Shown: one piece after another, positions 6,303 through 6,811 of the stretch
Layout: each line of letters starts with the position of its first letter
Numbering within the stretch: position 1 is the first letter of the stretch
Assembly (NCBI GenBank): GCA_005789975.1
Contig: SXWC01000032.1
Location: 1-6,811 of the forward strand
Direction of reading: 5' to 3'
DNA: 6,811 nucleotides
Origin: Planctomycetaceae bacterium
Lineage (GTDB): Bacteria > Planctomycetota > Planctomycetia > Pirellulales > UBA1268
Position numbers and translations under genes: made by a program
The notes under the pieces: model-generated
Database searches by the model: none
Seen by the model: only the letters and a program-made list of their open reading frames with translations
Told to the model about the DNA's origin: nothing

Positions 6303-6811
6303 CTAACGCCGTGTCAGGCTGTCGATCAGGCCGGCATCGACGCCCTCCGTGCCGGCTGCCGCCGCCGGCTGGCCGCCGGCATCGTCGGCCAGAAACCCGG
6401 CCACCGGCCCGCCGGCGCCGGCCCCGAACGTGCGGACGCCCTCCGACCGGGCCCGCTCGACCACCTCCAGAAACAGGCTTTCGAGCGAACGCCGCGGATG
6501 CTCGACCTTCGTGAGCGGAATGTGGTGGCGGTCGAGCACCTGCCGCACCTCGGCCACCACCGACTCGGGCATGTCACCGGCCTCGAGCACGGTCGCATGC
6601 CGTTGCTCCAGCAGCTCGTCGCAGGTGCCCGCGGAGCGGATCCTGCCGCCATACATGATCGCCACGCGGTCGCAGAGGTCCTCGACGTCGGACAGCAGGT
6701 GGGAGCAGAGCAGGACCGTCTTGCCGCGGCGGGCGAGCGTCGCGATCAGGTCCTTGATCTGTCGCGCACCGACGGGGTCCATCCCGCTGGTCGGTTCGTC
6801 GAGGATCAGCA
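6303..6811 (-). CDS. ABC transporter ATP-binding protein, C-terminal part (5' end outside window)
   Basis: This is the C-terminal part of an ABC ATPase that would power the permease encoded next to it. The reading frame is open to the window edge, and the first complete codons give the Walker B and D-loop stretch LILDEPTSGMDP (6809-6777). The Walker A and signature motifs must therefore lie outside the window. About 25 residues later LLCSHLLSDVEDLCDRVAIM supplies the switch (H-loop) histidine, followed by the usual YGGRI strand. This order is typical of ABC-2 type drug, polysaccharide or Nat-like exporters. The methionine at 6782 is inside the D-loop and is not the start. After the core domain comes a regulatory-like tail of roughly 100 residues that becomes rich in Gly and Ala near its end. 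The stop codon TAG (6305-6303) is separated by one base from the permease ATG, so translation is probably coupled. The substrate cannot be named. Confidence 0.93.
   Translation of the reverse strand, partial: LILDEPTSGMDPVGARQIKDLIATLARRGKTVLLCSHLLSDVEDLCDRVAIMYGGRIRSAGTCDELLEQRHATVLEAGDMPESVVAEVRQVLDRHHIPLTKVEHPRRSLESLFLEVVERARSEGVRTFGAGAGGPVAGFLADDAGGQPAAAAGTEGVDAGLIDSLTRR

Noticed and set aside
1..6811. CRISPR array, tRNA or rRNA genes
   Set aside because: No regularly spaced direct repeats and no cloverleaf or rRNA-like sequence were seen.

Overview
This is a GC-rich bacterial window. All five genes I can support lie on the minus strand, so transcription runs from position 6811 towards 1. 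The high GC content, the weak or absent Shine-Dalgarno sequences before most starts, and the kinds of proteins present (a large ABC-2 permease with an extracytoplasmic domain, a membrane-anchored helical-repeat protein, an RtcB plus archease pair) would suit a planctomycete or a relative in the PVC group. That assignment is inference from general family knowledge, not a database result.

In transcription order, the window opens inside an ABC exporter ATPase at its Walker B motif (6811-6303, 5' end outside the window). One base later comes its ABC-2 type permease (6301-4640). Nineteen bases after that comes a 645-residue membrane-anchored protein of unknown function with TPR-like helical character (4620-2683). 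These three genes are packed like one operon and probably make an exporter plus an accessory factor. After a 168-base gap holding a perfect GC palindrome come archease (2514-2104) and, 40 bases later, the RNA ligase RtcB (2063-588). Archease is the known activator of RtcB, which joins RNA 2',3'-cyclic phosphate or 3'-phosphate ends to 5'-OH ends, so these two genes form an RNA repair or ligation module. Whether it shares a transcript with the exporter genes cannot be told from sequence alone.

Positions 1-587 hold no convincing protein gene. A small hairpin sits just after rtcB (557-580). Beyond it, on the plus strand, lies a dense run of potential stems from about 61 to 265, starting right after an ATGA. 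I propose a non-coding RNA or mobile-element RNA here. HEARO, the omega RNA of IscB elements, is the best candidate, but I recognise it only from general features and there is no IscB gene beside it. A near-perfect inverted repeat of 26 bases (75-100 and 412-437, 23 of 26 matching) brackets most of this region. ATGA stands outside one arm and GTGA, read on the minus strand, outside the other, so the segment looks like a small mobile or relic element inserted downstream of rtcB.

The part most worth following up is the structured segment at 57-446, then the unknown protein between the exporter and the RNA ligation genes.
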